DNA of 64,000 nt from Planoprotostelium fungivorum (taxonomy: Eukaryota; Evosea; Variosea; Cavosteliida; Cavosteliaceae): assembly GCA_003024175.1 (NCBI GenBank), contig MDYQ01000196.1, positions 1-64,000 on the forward strand, in the 5' to 3' direction. Position 1 is the stretch's first letter. Each line of letters begins with the position of its first letter. Shown here piece after piece: positions 11,734 through 22,052 of this stretch. Under the pieces are notes generated by a model, which saw only the letters and a list, made by a program, of their open reading frames with translations, searched no databases and had not been told where the DNA came from. The translations under genes were made by a program, and so were the position numbers.

Positions 11734-13296
11734 ATGCCAGCCATCAACGTTCAGAAAGGATCCAAGGTAGATCGACAAGGTTTTAGCATCGCGATTGAAC
11801 AAGTCAGGTACGATATGCAGTAGTAGGAGGAGGAGACATCTCTCAGAGAGCTTTCATGCCCGGAGTCGCTCAGACAACCAACTCTGAGATGACTGTCCTC
11901 GTCACAGGTACCTTCCATTCTCATCCATTCGAATGACTCACTCATCCGTTTCAGGAGATCCAGAGAAGGCTGACAAATTGGCCAAGATGTACAACTTGAA
12001 GAGCTACAGCTATGATGATTTCCCCAAACTTTTGAAGGAAGGAGGATTCGACGCTGTATACGTCGCCACGCCCAACTGGCTCCACAGAAAATTCGCTGAG
12101 CCAGCATTAGAGGCGGGGTGATTAAAAATGCACCTGTCCATCACCCACTCATCCCCTCTCAGATATCACGTTCTCTTGGAGAAACCCATGGAGGTGAGTT
12201 CCATCTCCATGCAGTCGTGATGTTCTGACGTCATATCAGGTGACCGAGGAAGATTGCATTGCGATCAACAACGCCTCGAAGAAATCTGGCGCCAAACTGA
12301 TGGTAGCCTACCGTCTACACTGTGAGCCAGGCACAGTCGAAGCCTTCAACCGTGTACGCCAGGTACGCCTCTTACGTACCCACATAACGTAACACGAAAT
12401 CTCAGGGAGAGTTGGGAGACCCCAGGATCTTCACCTCCACCTTCTCTCAGCCCCTGAAGGAGAACAACCACCGAGCCAAAGTGAACGATTTAAACATTTA
12501 TTTCATTTTAAACTTTCCTTCAGAACGGCTTCGACGCGGGACCGATTCCAGACATGGGCACTTATCAGATCAACGCCGTGAGAAACCTCTTCGGTATGGA
12601 GCCTCTAGAAGTATCTGCCAAGGGATTCAAGGTGGCTGGTTGTAGATGGACAGTATCGTAATTCGATACAGACCCCCGGTAGAGATCTGGACCACGATGA
12701 TGTCGTTACGGTTTCCATGAAATTTCCAGGAGAGAGGGTGGCCAATTTCCTGACCAGCTACAGTGGAGCGGCGGTGAACCAATATCTGGTTTTGGGTGAG
12801 TTTCATCTACAACGTTGTAGACGAGTGATCGTGAAAATAGGTACTCGCGGTGAGCTCGAGGCGAAGCCATCCTTCAGCTGGAGCGCGGGAAAAGCGGTGA
12901 GATTTCTTACGATGAAATTCCCATGACATTTCAATAGATCAGCTACAAGACAAAGATCGAAGGAGAAGAGAAGACGCACAACTTCCCCGAGGTGACCGTC
13001 GTTTATTCTATTTTATTCTCCATCTACAACTCCTACAGGTCGACCATTTCGCCGGCGAAACAGATTATTTCTCTCAGTGCATCATCGACGGTGTAGATCC
13101 TGAGCCAGACGGAGACGAAGGAGTCAGAGACGTTCGTGTCATCTTGGCCATCAAGAAGTCCATCGAGACGGGAGAGACCGTAAAGTTGGAGCCTCTAGAG
13201 AGCAGAAAGCACGCTGTCGCCGTGCAGGTCAGACAGTTTAAGAAGGGAAAGCAACCCGATGAGATGATCAACTGCGAGCCACCCGCCGCGAAATAA
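11734..13296 (+). CDS. Gfo/Idh/MocA-family NAD(P)-dependent oxidoreductase
   Basis: Cytosolic sugar or cyclitol dehydrogenase of the glucose-fructose oxidoreductase family. The short first exon (ATG 11734, MPAINVQKGSK) splices over a 41-nt intron (11767-11807) into VRYAVVGGGDISQRAF, the Rossmann glycine motif. Family motifs follow in order: YVATPNWLHRKFAEPALEAG (about 12058-12120), HVLLEKPMEVTEED carrying the EKP lysine (about 12165-12250), MVAYRLHCEPG (about 12300) and GPIPDMGTYQINAVRNLFG, with the D-x-x-x-Y/H catalytic region (about 12540-12590). The C-terminal beta-sheet domain is complete. Total is about 390 residues, normal for the family. The substrate cannot be told. The TAA stop lies inside AATAAA and is 18 bp from the stop of the convergent gene, so the two 3' ends must overlap. 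Confidence 0.88.
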
Positions 13297-13314
13297 AGGA
13301 GAAGGAAATACATT

Positions 13315-14277
13315 TTATTTGGGGTCAACCAATTCGGCTTGGATCTCTGATAGGTTCTTGAGCTTGCCCTCTTTGTCGAAGATAGACAGGTACTCCCACA
13401 CCTTCACTTGTATGTGGGACACACCCATCTGTTCCGCCTGATGCAGCATCACGACGTCCAATCTCTGTGAAGAGATCAGTCTGTGATGATGGACGCGAAA
13501 AACTCGATTCTCACCTGTTTGGGGTCTCCGACTCGTTTGTCCATCCAACTTCCAAGCTTCCACTCTCTCTGTTCTCCCTGCTGCAGCCACATGACTAGAT
13601 TCTGTGGCTCAGTAAATCCAGTTGTGAAGCGACAGAAGAGGGGAGTGGGCTTGTTCTGTAATGTGCGAGGTTGGATGACATTGTTGTTGACGAAGAAATC
13701 CCAGTGTAGGTCTGCTCTCTTCTTGAACTTGTTCGCCCTCGGCCTTACGTTACGAGCGTCTGTGGAGCTGATTATCAGATGATTGGAGGTGTCGTCTCAT
13801 CTTACCTTCAGTAGGGACTTTATAATCTGAGAAGAAATCTTCGGGTCGGACTGTGAGACCGATCTCTACGACCTCGCTATCGTCCACATGCTGGTGATCG
13901 TTGTCATCATCTTCGCTCTGCTGTTCTTCAAGAGTTGTCGATCGCGTTCTCTTGCGTGGGGTGTTGGTCGTCTCTTCTGCATCCTCTTCGCTGTCCTCTT
14001 CCTCTTCGTCTTCGTCTTCCACAACATCCCTGATCTTGACTTCTTTCCTGGGTCTGCCAGGGCCTCTCTTTCCATTAGACTTGTTTTCTGTTTTGATCGG
14101 TGGCTCCTTCAGTTTTCTATTCTCGATGGAGAGTGCCTCGACGATTTGGTTCATCTTCACTTTATATTCCTGGAAGTCTCTCTGAAGTTTGTTGTGTTCT
14201 TCTTGCAATGTTTCGTACTTCTGTTGGTATCCTTGCCCCATCACCCTCATCATCTGACCGAAGGCTGCGTCGTCCAT
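13315..14277 (-). CDS. AT-hook/coiled-coil nuclear protein, tandem family copy A
   Basis: First of three tandem paralogues on the minus strand. ATG 14277 (MDDAAFGQMMRVMGQGY) is chosen because the same MDxxxxxxMMxxMxxGF start recurs in the other copies. Order of parts: a coiled coil of about 60 residues; a basic AT-hook-like motif (KRGPGRPRKEV, about 14040-14075); a long acidic run; a PRKRTRSTT basic patch; the family motif RPEDFFSDYKVPTE (about 13810-13850). After an intron (about 13763-13806) comes a conserved C-terminal domain with DFFVNNNVIQPRT, KPTPLFCRFTTG and KLGSWMDKRVGDPKQ. After another intron it ends VKVWEYLSIFDKEGKLKNLSEIQAELVD. DNA binding through the AT-hook is an inference. I do not recognise the C-terminal domain. 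The TAA stop sits in AATAAA. Confidence 0.8.
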
Positions 14278-14517
14278 GGGTGGCTTCTTGTTTATGAAGA
14301 AGAGAACGAGAACACCTCCAACCCAATCAGGGCCCATCCGACCCAAAGTTCAAGTTGAATTGGGTCGGTGACCATAGTTCGAGGTTGGTTGTAAATGCAC
14401 CGAATCCTGCGAGCAACACATCCATTCAAACAGAAAGTTTGAGACGAGAGATCACATTCAGCAGGGTGTCAACATTGAAGAGGAGAGACGAATGAGCGAG
14501 TAACGAAACACTTGTCT

Positions 14518-15632
14518 TCAAGATTGAGCCCCGTCTATTACAATGGCTTGCATCTCCGCGAGATTTTTAAAGCCGGATCGATGGTTGATGGACAAGTGTC
14601 TCCACAAACTCTTCACCCTGAGTTTCGATACTTTTAATCTCTTGCACTGCTCGTCCATCACAACACTCAACCTCTGTAGAATCATAAGTCCATGAGAGGA
14701 CGGAACGTCGTTCACCTTCTGTGCTCCTCCGACTTTCTTGTCGATCCAGCTCCCCAACTTCCATCCCTCCTCTTCATCGCCCTCCAGCCACATCATGACA
14801 TTCTGTGCGGCGTCTCCTGTGATGAAGTGACAGAAGAGGGGAGTGGGCTTCTGCTGTGGCGTGCGAGGTTGAATGACGCCACTCTCCACGAAGAGGTCCC
14901 AACTGATAGCCCCTCGCCTCTTATTCTTCAAAGCTTTCGGACGCTGCGAAGACACATCTGTGCGTGTCAGCGTGAGATGATGAGCTGACACCCACTTTCC
15001 GTCGGGACTTGATAATTCGAGAAGAAATCTTCCGGTCGAGTGTGTGGATCGATCTCGATGATCTCATCGTTCTCATCGTTCTCGTCTTCTTCGTCATCGA
15101 GCTGCTCGTTGTCATCTTCGCTGTCTTCTTCGAAGCTGAGAGCGTTGGACTGGATGTAATGGGGATCTAGAATTCTATTATGACTCGCTCTCTTTCGTTC
15201 CAGCGGTGATGCCCGCTGTTCGACGACTCCGGTTGCCGGTTTCGTTTTCTTCGGTGGTGTGTCTGTACTCTCTTGCACTCTCTCTAATCTGTCTCCTCCA
15301 CTCTGGACTCCTTGATCATCATCATTAGCATTGATGTGAGCCTCTGGTTGCTTCTTGGGTCTACCGAAACTTCTCTTCTTTTCTTTCGTCCCGTTCTCTG
15401 TCTTGCCATCCAGTTGATCTTTCAGATTCTTGATTTGCTCCTTCAAGTTTTTGATCTCGGTAGAATGGGATTTGTCCACCTTGCTAGCAGCTGTTCGAAG
15501 GTCTTCGCACTCTTTCTGGAGTCTGTTATTCTCCTCTAGCAGTCTCTCATTGTTCTGTTTCAAGTCCTGGATGTCGCTCTGAAATCCCTTTTCCATCAGG
15601 CGCATCATCTTACCGAGTGAAGCATCGTCCAT
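14518..15632 (-). CDS. AT-hook/coiled-coil nuclear protein, tandem family copy B
   Basis: Second paralogue, with the same architecture as copy A. ATG 15632 (MDDASLGKMMRLMEKGF) opens a coiled coil with heptads from about 15600 to 15400. The basic motif is FGRPKKQPE (about 15345-15370); it keeps the GRPKK core but has lost the flanking GPGRPR. Then follow Asp/Glu-rich segments, TPPKKTKPAT and RPEDFFSNYQVPTES (about 15000-15040). After an intron (about 14953-14996) the C-terminal domain reads SWDLFVESGVIQPRT, KPTPLFCHFITGD, WKLGSWIDKKVGG and NLAEMQAIVIDG. Unlike A, the segment after KKVGG runs on without the second intron (SSHGLMILQRLSVVMDEQ). The intergenic gap to copy A is about 240 bp, long enough for its own promoter. 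Confidence 0.8.
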
Positions 15633-15756
15633 TGCTGTCTTGTGTGTTTGAGAGTCCACGAACGCCAGGCTGGATATTGCAACAACACACGGTTAGAGTA
15701 CGATGCACCAGCAGGCATGTTTCACCATCACCGAAGAATCAATTCTGTTTAGACGT

Positions 15757-16879
15757 TTATTTGGGTGTAGACGACACAGATCTATCTCCCGAAGTCTTGT
15801 CTACGATGAGAGCCTGGATCTCAGAGAGATTCTTCACATCACCCTTGTAGTGAATAGACAGGTGTTGCCACACGCTCTTCTGCTCGATCTTGACCTCGAG
15901 TAATCGTCTCGCCTGCTCGTTCATCACCACACCGAGTCTCTGGCGAACATCAGCCGCAGACACGAAAGAGGTTGTCACCTTCTTGGGATCACCAATCTTC
16001 TTGTCCATCCAACTTCCCAACCTCCAGTCTCCTCCACCTCCCTCCAGCCACATGATAAGATCCTCTGGCTTGTCATCTCGTGTGAGAAAGCGACAGAAGA
16101 GGGGAGTAGGTTTCTGTTGTGATGTGCGAGTCTGGATGACACCGTTGTTGACGAGGAAGTCCCAACTAAGATTCTCTCTTCTCTTCATCTTGTTTGATTC
16201 TGGACGCCCAAAACGTGCATCTGTATAGGTCAGCGTGAGACGGTGAACATGTCACCTCACTCTCAGTTGGGAATTTGAAGTTGGAGAAGAAATCTTCTGC
16301 GCGGACATTGGGACCGACGAGGAGCTCCTCGTCATCTTGGTCCCTCTTCAGCGGCTCATCGTCGCGGTCATCATCTTCCACGAAAGAGATCTCTTGTCGG
16401 TTGATGCTGCTCCTTCTCGTCATCCGCCCTTGACTTCCCGATGCTGTCATCGATCTTGTTCTCTTGGGTGGGGTGTCTGCTCCCTCGCGAACTCTGTTTG
16501 GTCTCTCCTCTTCGCTGTCCACCTCAACATCGTCTTCTTCGTCATCGCTGTAGACATCACTGTCGCTGTCGACCTCCAGCTCCCTTCTGGGTCTACCAGG
16601 ACCCCTCTTCTTTCCCTTCCTCTTCTTCTCTTTCTTTCCCTCCAATTGATGTCTCAGGTTCTTGATCTGCCCTCTCAGGGACTCCAGTTGTCCTCTCATG
16701 TATTGATTCTCGGCAGTGATCGCATCGTCTGGCTTCGTGGTCGATCGAAGGTCGTCGCATTCTTTTTGGAGTTTCGTCAGATCCTCGGTGAGCTTGCAGT
16801 TTTTCTGCTGCAGACCTGCAATTTGCACTCGGAAGCCTTCTCCCATGGCAGTCATCATGTCCACGAATGTGTTGTCCAT
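15757..16879 (-). CDS. AT-hook/coiled-coil nuclear protein, tandem family copy C
   Basis: Third paralogue. ATG 16879 (MDNTFVDMMTAMGEGF). A coiled coil reaches to about 16640, followed by a strong basic/AT-hook block (KKRGPGRPRREL, about 16575-16615). Next come acidic Asp/Glu stretches, TPPKRTRSMT and RAEDFFSNFKFPTE (about 16265-16310). After an intron (about 16213-16258) the C-terminal domain gives SWDFLVNNGVIQTRT, KPTPLFCRFLTRD, WRLGSWMDKKIGDPKKV, RLGVVMNEQA, SVWQHLSIHYKGDVKNLSE and a tail SSTPK. The stop codon is part of AATAAA. The conserved blocks shared by A, B and C (RxEDFFSN/D, QxKPTPLFC, W+LGSW+DK, LSIxxxGxxKNLxE) define the family; linkers diverge freely, as expected for regulatory chromatin proteins (inference). 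Confidence 0.8.
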
Positions 16880-17073
16880 AGTGATCTCTTGGATTTGTGA
16901 CAAAGTTCACGAATACCCAGCGGCCCAATCGAACCCAAATTTCAAGTTGAATTGGCACGGCAGTTGATTGTAGATGAACGTCGATGTATATTGGGTACTG
17001 TAATCCTAAATCCATGCAAGATTTCTTGCATCCTACGCCTACAAGGTACGATATCTCGACCGAGTTCATTGTG

Positions 17074-17546
17074 ATGGCGACATCTTGGCTTGATTGCGAC
17101 ATCACCCGATCGGCGATGAGAAACGTTCCCGAGTGTGTAGGAAACTTCCTACAAGCCCGGCAATTTGCGTTAGTAAGAGCTCCGTCACGACAGTCGACGG
17201 TGTGGGAAGAGCTGCTGTGTCTATCCTTCGTAAGCCTGAGGGACTGAGCTACCGCCCTGTGAGAGTATCGGACGCCGTCGTCACACAGAACCGACTGTTT
17301 GGAGAGTACAAGAAGATACTGGGAGAAGATGGATGGACAGTAGAGAGAGTCAGCCAAGAGCAACAGAGAGAGCAGGGATACAAGTTCTTGGAGGTTGGAA
17401 ACCACTTCTTGGCTTTCGTGTTTCTCGTGCAATCTGCCCTGTGGTCGAACACGGCTACGTCCTACTGCGGAGATTATAACGACAACGAAGCATTGGGAAT
17501 CCAACCAGTGGATGTGTCTCAGGTTGTCAAGGCCTCTCTGCAATGA
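17074..17546 (+). CDS. Hypothetical protein
   Basis: Plus-strand coding signal ending TGA 17544-17546. The last 85 codons read like real protein (NRLFGEYKKILGEDGWTVER, QGYKFLEVGNHFLAFVFLV, DVSQVVKASLQ). I recognise no family. The likely ATG at 17074 (MATSWLDCDITRS) is in another frame from the C-terminal part, so an unlocated splice or a frameshift near 17165-17195 is needed; no intron of usual size fits well. It is divergent from AT-hook copy C, whose start is 194 bp upstream. Confidence 0.4.
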
Positions 17547-17779
17547 TGTATATAAATCAACTTCTAATCTCCTTCTCTTCGTGATCATGGAGGCGATCAC
17601 TCTTTCGCCTTCAATTGAGATCGAATTTTACGATAATCGTAAAAATTCGCCGTGTCATCTACAACCATTTTCCCTTCTACTTCACGTTCATCTCGACCTT
17701 CATCTGCACTCATCCTCTCTTCATCATATGGTAACAGTTTATCTATCGTAGCTTTTGTATAAATAGAGGTCCCTCGTTC

Positions 17780-18909
17780 CTACCACATCACCAGAGGCAG
17801 TCCAAACTTTTTCTTCGACGCCTTCTTCGTGGGATTCAACCATCTGTGTTCAGAGACGTCTAAGATGCCCATGCGGTTGTCGATGTCCACATGCAGGCAG
17901 CCGATGAGAAGATTTTGGACGGAGACGGATGCAGATGGAAGAGTCGTCCACTGTCCTCGAATGGCGAACGAGAGTTGTTGGTGTGTATTGTCTCCCGGCC
18001 AAGGAACCTTTAGAGGATCAGATGACAAACATGTGATATGATTGGTGTCGATGATTATCGTTGAGATGGTAACTCACGGCACCACTGATCATGGAATAGA
18101 GTAAGACACCCAGAGCCCACACGTCGGCCTTTGGGCCAGTGTAATCTTTTCTCAACAAGATCTCGGGGGCGGCGTAGACTGCATGATGTCAGATGATGAT
18201 GTCTATGAGGGTAAGCGACTCACTGGCTGAGCCGCAAGGTGTCTTGAGGCACTTTTCCGGGGACCAATCACTGGCGAGTCCAAAGTCGATGAGCTTGCAG
18301 ACACCGTTTGTGCCCACCATGATGTTCTCCAGTTTCAGATCTCTGAACGTCGATCAATCATCCGTTGCATCTCAATGTATGGTGTAACATACCTGTGCAC
18401 AAATCCATTCTCGTGGAGGTGACGAACCCCTCTGACGATGTCTGAGAAATACTTCATAGCCTGGAACATCAATGAGCTGGATGAAGTATTTAGAGGTGAG
18501 TCTCACCACTGGCTCGCTCAGTTTGCCCTGTTGGCAGCCCATGACGACGTCCAACAAGTCTGAACCTAAGACATACTCGACCACTAGACACGTGCACTCG
18601 TCCTTTTCGATGACCTCCATCAACTTGACAATGTTTGGGTGATTGAGTTTCTGATGGATCTGGATCTCTCTTCTAAATCGCTCTAGACCGATCGTCTTTT
18701 CAACTAGTGAGTGTTGAACGATCTATACATACCATCAGATTCACATCTCAGATCAGAATGTTCACCTTCAATGCTACCTTCTCTCCTGTGTTCTTGTGTA
18801 CGCCTAATTTGACCTTAGAGAAGCTTCCCTCTCCAATCGTCTCGCCGATCTGATAATCGCCAATCATCTTGATTCCCATCTCACTCTCGGTCTTCTGTAA
18901 AGCGTCCAT
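17780..18909 (-). CDS. Ser/Thr protein kinase, SNF1/CAMK-like
   Basis: Compact kinase with little beyond the catalytic domain. ATG 18909 gives [20 protein letters not shown], then the glycine loop [12 protein letters not shown] and VALK lysine (about 18775-18860). Spliced exons continue with [59 protein letters not shown] (HRD split by an intron near 18340-18390), [48 protein letters not shown] and LPWPGD. The HRDLKLEN, CGSxxYAAPE and [11 protein letters not shown] forms are those of SNF1/AMPK and MARK-type kinases. The tail [15 protein letters not shown] is basic, with no UBA or KA1 domain visible. Catalytic Lys, Asp and DFG are intact. The exact subfamily cannot be fixed. Confidence 0.85.
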
Positions 18910-19418
18910 CGTCTCGTCTATTTCGTTCGTTCGTGCGTCGTGCTGTGTGCCTGTGATACTCCCCTCGTGATACGTTATGAGCGATACTCGCTACCACTCA
19001 CAGCGAAAGGGTTCTGAAGCCTTCCCTCCCTTTTCCCCGGACTTGATATTGGAATCCGCAAGTTCTCGGAATTTCATCTGAATTCCGACAACTCAAGAGT
19101 TTTCCGGCAGCAAACGGTTCGGACTGGGGATCAGTTGCACCTTTAGAGGTCATTCTGTGACACATCGCATCTCTATTGAGGTAGGCTTACGCTCTGTGAC
19201 ACAGACTCGAGCGGCTACGAACGCAGAACAGATGAAGAACGTCTGATTTGTGTGTTTTGACGGTAGATTTACGTTGGCGTGACAGGAGAGAAGAGGATGA
19301 AGACATCGAACGCATGAGACTCGCGTCGACAACAGTGAACGTGTCGCATCACATATCCGACACAACATCCAACACATCAACACAGCCAACATCACATCAT
19401 CATCACGATCTCACATCT
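18910..19418. other. Intergenic region
   Basis: About 510 bp between the kinase start and the 3' end of the next minus-strand gene. Short open frames exist on both strands (19150-19480) but show no splice structure or recognisable motif. Nothing further seen. Confidence 0.5.
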
Positions 19419-21507
19419 TTATTCCTTCTGATAACGAAGAGACACGAAGGAAGAGACCAAGGCTTGACTCAACGATTGTAGATTGAGCGTCTTAGCCCAC
19501 TGCAGCTCCTGTGGCTCTACGGGCAGAACGCTGCCAGTCTTCACGATGGATGGGTCTTGCAGGGCGACGGTCGATCTACAACGGTTCAATCAAATGCGAC
19601 ACCAAGGAGAAGGTCTCACCCAGCCTTGGGAGTGTTCACGGAAGAGGCGGCCGGTGGGGAGTTGTTCAACAGCGACACTTCTTCTAATAGCCTCTCGACG
19701 TTCGTGTCATCGTTCTGAGTCGACGATAGACTGCAGACTCCATCAGATGATGATGGATCGGTGACGATGATGATGTGATCGGATTCTCATCGATGTCGAT
19801 GATGTCGGTGTCGATGTTCGTGATGGTGATGTGATGATGCAGATCATGATGATGCAGATCATGATGATGCAGATCATGATGATGAAGATGATCATCTCAC
19901 CTCTTACTGGCTGTTCTGGAAGATGTGGTTCTCGTTTTGACGGTGGAAGATCTTCTGATGTCTTCCGATGATGTGATGACGGTCGGTGTGATGGCAGATT
20001 CTCTCGCCAAGAACGGGTTGTAGATCGTCACTCCCTTGGCACAGATCAAGCCCAGAGTCTATTCCATGACGTCAGATGACGTCATCATCTATCCGTTCAC
20101 CTCGATGTCGTTGAGAAGAGATTCCGTTCTCTTCTTGTAGTAAGCGGATGGGTTATCAGCTGCATCCTTCACATCGATGTGAAATCCTTCCAAAGCAAGG
20201 GAGATGTGAGTACGGCCGGAGGGGTTGATGCTGAGGTTTCGATGAGATTTCGTGGAGAATTCGTGGAATTCTCACCTCACACCGATGAGATCGACCTCTT
20301 TCACCAATTTCTTCTTGCAGAGGGTGACGTTTTCCAGGAAAAGTAGGTTGTCGTAGTTCTTCTTCATGATATCATAAGAGCATCCCAGTATGTCCCCCGT
20401 ACTGTTCGTATTTTCGCACACCTGTATCGATCGTTACGACATCTCTATGAGATGTCATCTCACTTGGATCTTCCATTTTTCCGGCTTGAGGACAGATGAA
20501 GCTTGAGCCAGGGTAGAACTGTACATCTGATCCAACTCCAAATTGGCGGGAAAATTTCGATCTTGCAGCAAGTGGTTGCGATCCAGGTTGGTACACACAC
20601 ACAGGATGGCCCCGTGTGAGTCTTCCGCCGTGGGGTTACGCTGTACGCGTCAATATTTTGGCGGGAAACTTCGCTACCTCGAATGATACCAGGGGGTACT
20701 CTGGTATCGTGTGGAACACGTCTGTTCTGTGGAACAGAGGAATGAAACCTACGACCTGGACGTTCGTCAATAAACCCTAAATCCAGTGTGCAGCTCCACC
20801 TTCGTCTGATCTTCACTGCGAACCTGCCAGAAGGCTTGATTCGTTGTAGATGGAGAATCACTGCTCTGTGCCATGTCACCGATGACCAAGAGAGACGATG
20901 AGTAGGCGTCTCCACTCGGTTTAGACAGTCCGTTCTGTCGATGAGATCAGCTTCGGGGATGCATCGGAGACATCGCAAAGCCTCACGTCAACGAGGGAGA
21001 AGATGTTGCGAAGATTGTGATACTTCTTCTGAAAACATTTCTCCAAGCTGGAAACGGTGCCGCAGAAATAAAATCCAAACCATCTCGAACCGCTGTGTTG
21101 TATGATTGATATGACGTAGGAGGTGATATGGACAAAGTGTGGCTCACTTGTTGGATCTGGAGATTCCTTTCGTGTCTAATATGACTGTCAATTCTAAATG
21201 CTTCTCTCCCAACATCATGCTGACGCTGCATGGAAGAATTCCTATTGAACGAATGAGAAAAGCGTCCCAGTATTGAATACATTGGTGTCTTTTGGATACA
21301 TCAGTAGACATCGATTCACCTAATTTCTTTCCATTATCGACCTCTTTGGATTGAAGACTGGTAACTCTCGTGACTCCTTTTCTGCATTCAAAGTGTTTCA
21401 CAGTGCGAGTATAGCTTGCACCTGAGCTGAATGTCAGACAGATCATCGTACACAAAATCAGCCAAGATGGTTGGTTCTGTCACCCTGATTAGGTCGTGGG
21501 CTTCCAT
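19419..21507 (-). CDS. Hypothetical protein, multi-exon
   Basis: About ten exons joined by GTGAG...CAG introns read as one protein. ATG 21507 gives MEAHDLIRVTEPTILADF; then come KGVTRVTSLQSKEVDNGKK, GILPCSVSMMLGEKHLELTV, SRWFGFYFCGTVSSLEKCF, PSGDAYSSSLLVIGDM, GFIPLFHRTDVFHTIPEYP, AILCVCTNLDRNHLLQDRNF, KKNYDNLLFLENVTLCKKK, SGRTHISLALEGFHIDVKD, AYYKKRTESLLNDIE, GVTIYNPFLARE and a Ser/Thr-rich C-terminus ending VSLRYQKE. The last codon and stop (GAA TAA) fall inside AATAAA. No signal peptide and no membrane span, so probably cytosolic. I do not recognise a family; the SLALEGFHIDVKD segment looks like a conserved core. One internal junction near 20820-20870 is uncertain. Confidence 0.6.
19725..19892. 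repeat. Tandem GATGAT-rich repeat with three ATGATGATGCAGATC units
   Basis: Between two exons of the multi-exon hypothetical gene. It includes three consecutive near-identical 15-bp units at about 19838-19882 in a wider GAT/GTC-rich tract. A minisatellite-like intron expansion. Confidence 0.65.
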
Positions 21508-22052
21508 TATTCGGATTGGACATGATGTTCGAACGTGCTTTGTGCTGATCGGTCACAAGTTTAAATTGTGGTGTGACATTTCCATCTGTTTTCCATCTAC
21601 ATAGACAAGCCAGTCCAACTCCTGGTGGATTGAAAAGAGCTGGAGTGCGACGGGAGAATAGAGGCTAAAAGGGATGCATAGAGGAGCCGTCACCATGGTT
21701 GAAGCGCTAGAGAAGCGTAAATCTGCCCGCCACGCTGGCAGCGGGTCTCCTACCGCCTCGGGAGTAGTTTTCGTCGTGCCCCTGTGAGCAATCTCGACCA
21801 AAACGTCATCACATCATGAGATCCCTATTCTTCTTCCCTCTATAATGCTCGAACCATCGAAAGATATACTCTCGGTACACGGGAAGAGGACAAGTGTGCG
21901 GATACAGACACTGATCACCCAACACCAGCTCAAAACATCCGTTCGAAGAGACATTCGAATAGTAACGCACGCCTCTAATGTTATCTCATCGTGATGAGAT
22001 GAGATCAGATGAAAGGTGGTGATGACGAGAAGAGTGGAAGACATCAGATCTT
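21508..22052. other. Intergenic region with weak open frames
   Basis: About 545 bp between two minus-strand genes. Minus-strand open frames of about 75-80 codons (21553-21801; 21814-22044) cover most of it, and one begins with a hydrophobic stretch after ATG 22044. No splice link or family resemblance was found, so no gene is called. A GC-rich block at 21715-21785 stands out from its surroundings. Confidence 0.4.

Noticed and set aside
13888-14358. Plus-strand hydrophobic open frame of 156 codons opposite AT-hook copy A
   Set aside because: It is the complement of acidic Asp/Glu runs, which read as Val/Phe/Leu. No splice structure; the minus-strand paralogue evidence is decisive.
16593-17600. 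Long minus-strand open frame of 335 codons spanning copy C's promoter and first exon
   Set aside because: Over its second half it overlaps copy C's coding sequence in another frame, and its composition (Arg/Ser/His-rich) is typical of an antisense shadow. Copy C is supported by two paralogues.
20024-20036. GTTGTAGATC at 20024 counted as another intronic dyad half
   Set aside because: It falls in an exon of the hypothetical gene (VTIYNP) and is probably coincidental; likewise 52074, 51565 and 55650.
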